This document shows positions 6,118 to 7,456 of a DNA stretch of 7,456 bases, in pieces (the first letter of the stretch is position 1; each line of letters begins with the position of its first letter). Source of the DNA: Planctomycetia bacterium (GTDB lineage: Bacteria; Planctomycetota; Planctomycetia; Pirellulales; UBA1268); contig RGBY01000124.1 in assembly GCA_009919445.1 (NCBI GenBank), forward strand, positions 1 to 7,456, read 5' to 3'. The notes below the pieces were generated by a model. The model made no database searches. It saw only the letters and a list, made by a program, of their open reading frames with translations, and was not told the origin of the DNA. A program made the position numbers and the translations under genes.

Positions 6118-6789
6118 ATGGCCATATCAGTTGTCTGCCAAAAATGCCGGACGCGGTTCAACGTTAGTGACAAGTTTGCTGGCCAGACAGGGCCATGCCC
6201 AAAGTGCAAGAACCCGATCGTAATTCCAAAATCAAATGCGACGGTCACAATCCATGAGCCAGCCAAGCCAGCTACAAGTTCTCAGTCTGGCCAGATGCCG
6301 ACGGCTCCTATCGTCTTCGAAGAGAAACCTGTCTCACCAGTTATGATCACGCTTGTTGTCGGCGGCCTCCTGATGCTGTTCCTGGCGGCGTTCGCCGCTG
6401 GTCGACTCTTCCGCACTCCCGAAGGTGTGGTCAGCATTCCCACCTGGCTACTGGCAGTGACTGCTGGAGCCGTTGCCCTGCCGACTACCAGCGTCGGCTA
6501 TGCCATGTTCCGCGACAAGGAACTGGAGGCATACAGCGGCCGGTCTCTCTACCTGCGGATTCTCATTTGCAGTCTCGTCTATGCCGGGCTCTGGTGGGTC
6601 CGGAGTTTTCTTGGGACTGAACTCGAACTCTGGCAGTGGACTTTCGTGATCCCCTTCTTCCTGTTCACTGGTGGGCTGGCTGCTGTCACCAGCCTTGACC
6701 TCGAATGGGAGTCAGGAGTTGGTCACTACGCTTTGTACGTCTTTCTGACTGCCTTCATGCGTTACCTGGCCGGCTTTCCGGCGATCTGA
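6118..6789 (+). CDS. Zinc-ribbon integral membrane protein, function unknown
   Basis: A 223-residue protein with a cytoplasmic-type N-terminal zinc ribbon and a membrane domain. The ribbon spans residues 5-37 (VVCQKCRTRFNVSDKFAGQT, then GPCPKCKNPIVIP), with ligands C7, C10, C27 and C30 in C-x2-C pairs. A flexible P/S/T-rich linker (38-73) follows. Hydrophobic segments lie at about residues 75-94, 107-129, 144-165, 172-193 and 203-220, giving four or five membrane spans; several are flanked by Arg (R96, R99, R132, R142, R162). The end, FLTAFMRYLAGFPAI, resembles ends I associate with planctomycete hypothetical proteins. The ATG at 6118 is the first in frame and directly precedes the ribbon; only a weak GGATGTGG tract precedes it. 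The HD phosphohydrolase gene follows 53 nt after the stop on the same strand, so co-transcription is possible. No transport or enzyme signature is seen. Confidence 0.85.
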   Translation: MAISVVCQKCRTRFNVSDKFAGQTGPCPKCKNPIVIPKSNATVTIHEPAKPATSSQSGQMPTAPIVFEEKPVSPVMITLVVGGLLMLFLAAFAAGRLFRTPEGVVSIPTWLLAVTAGAVALPTTSVGYAMFRDKELEAYSGRSLYLRILICSLVYAGLWWVRSFLGTELELWQWTFVIPFFLFTGGLAAVTSLDLEWESGVGHYALYVFLTAFMRYLAGFPAI

Positions 6790-6842
6790 GTCAACTTCTT
6801 GCTGCGGCACTTTTCGAACCTCCTCACTCTGCTGCCACCCCC

Positions 6843-7456
6843 ATGACGCTTGCCGCCCTGCCCGAGTTGGTCACTCTTCATGCCGATAGTGGCGTCCGGA
6901 TTCCTCCTGGCACCACCGTGCCGCTTACCCCGCGAGTCCGACGCCTGCTCGACACGCCACCACTTCGGCGAATGGCCTCGGTCCGACAACTCGGCCTTGT
7001 GTCTCTGGTCTACCCCGGGGCGGTTCACTCACGACTCGAGCATTCCCTCGGAGTCTATCGCCTCGCCCTTGAGTTTCTCGCGAGCTTACAGAGTGACGAC
7101 CAGTTCCGTAGTCTCATCACAGCCGCTGATGCTGCGGCATTCATCGTGACGGCCCTGCTTCATGACATCGGCCACTGGCCCTACTGCCACCCCATCGAAG
7201 ACATGCAACTTGAGGGCATGCCTCACCACGAAACACGGCTGCCTGAAATACTTGCTGGCAGCGAGATTGGGGAACTGCTTGATCAAGACTGGGGACTTTC
7301 GACGGAACGGCTGACAGAGTTGATTCTTGGGACGGCCACTGACCCAGCTGGCAAGATTCTGCACTCGATGCTTTCTGGGCCTATTGATGTCGACAAGATG
7401 GATTATCTCGCCCGTGACAGCCTGCACGCTGGTGTCCCCTACGGCCGGCATTTTGA
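6843..7456 (+). CDS. HD-domain phosphohydrolase, SAMHD1/dGTPase-like (COG1078 group), 3' end outside the window
   Basis: The frame is open from the ATG at 6843 to the window edge (204 full codons) and clearly continues. HD-superfamily metal motifs are all present in the expected order. HSRLEHSLGVYRLA puts the first ligand His at H67; LLHDIGHWPYCHPIEDMQLE gives the H107-D108 pair plus H111 and H116; SGPIDVDKMDYLARDSLHAG supplies the last Asp (D184, equivalent to SAMHD1 D311). GLVSLVYPGAVHSR before the first motif is also characteristic. Relatives hydrolyse dNTPs to nucleoside and triphosphate; the substrate here is not proven, since residues and regions that set specificity and allostery lie partly outside the window. 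The enzyme is predicted cytoplasmic. The start is inferred: the reading frame stays open upstream, but 6843 is the first ATG after the preceding gene's stop (6789) and yields the usual N-terminus. No strong SD is visible. Confidence 0.92.
   Translation, partial: MTLAALPELVTLHADSGVRIPPGTTVPLTPRVRRLLDTPPLRRMASVRQLGLVSLVYPGAVHSRLEHSLGVYRLALEFLASLQSDDQFRSLITAADAAAFIVTALLHDIGHWPYCHPIEDMQLEGMPHHETRLPEILAGSEIGELLDQDWGLSTERLTELILGTATDPAGKILHSMLSGPIDVDKMDYLARDSLHAGVPYGRHF

Noticed and set aside
5970..6266. Minus-strand 98-residue frame covering the divergent gap, including an acidic 51-residue tail from an ATG at 6125
   Set aside because: It is antisense to the zinc ribbon of the 6118 gene, has no SD, and its N-terminal half is the mirror of that ribbon.
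1..7456. tRNA, rRNA, CRISPR array, transposase, integrase or attachment sites
   Set aside because: None seen on either strand: no cloverleaf-like segments with a T-loop, no regularly spaced direct repeats, and no mobile-element protein motifs.

Overview
The window looks like ordinary chromosomal DNA from a member of the Planctomycetota, probably of the Pirellula/Rhodopirellula/Planctomyces type. The main evidence is an N-terminal LEPR-x-L-S motif on a large acidic, low-complexity surface-type protein, a motif characteristic of this phylum. Several other proteins resemble planctomycete families: two short proteins starting with a 'C-x2-[C/GH] ... C-x2-C' zinc ribbon, a tandem-ACT protein often mislabelled acetolactate synthase, and a small protein with a DHDLIHELSRRLD core. 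Base composition is moderately GC-rich. Genes are short, loosely spaced and change strand often. There is no sign of phage, transposon, CRISPR, rRNA or tRNA.

Layout. (1) 1-1778, minus: the 5' part of a large LEPR-motif extracellular protein gene. Its frame breaks at about 526-528, where one extra G (coding strand) shifts a clearly coding continuation into another frame that runs off the left edge. (2) 1779-2056: divergent intergenic region. (3) 2057-2941, plus: a secreted protein of predicted beta-propeller type. (4) 3236-3556, plus: a small acidic Cys-containing protein with an excellent Shine-Dalgarno (SD) and a 14-bp perfect palindrome upstream. (5) A 15-bp perfect inverted repeat at 3656-3694, in the gap before a convergent 83-residue protein gene (3734-3985, minus). 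(6) 4213-4632, minus: a hotdog-fold acyl-CoA thioesterase of the YbgC/4HBT type, divergent from (7) 4798-5298, plus: a stand-alone tandem ACT-domain protein. A sigma70-like promoter with an inverted repeat over it lies between them. (8) 5374-5916, minus, and (9) 6118-6789, plus: two divergently transcribed zinc-ribbon proteins, one soluble and one with four to five membrane segments. (10) 6843 to the right edge, plus: the first 204 codons of an HD-domain phosphohydrolase of the SAMHD1/dGTPase-like (COG1078) group, with all metal-ligand motifs present.

How the genes fit together. No multi-gene pathway is evident. Likely shared control regions are the divergent pairs thioesterase/ACT and zinc-ribbon/zinc-ribbon, plus a possible two-gene unit of the membrane zinc-ribbon protein and the HD phosphohydrolase (53-nt gap). 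I did not find a clear new defence or mobile system. The most notable points are the frameshifted LEPR gene, the inverted repeats in regulatory positions, and several conserved but functionally unassigned planctomycete proteins.
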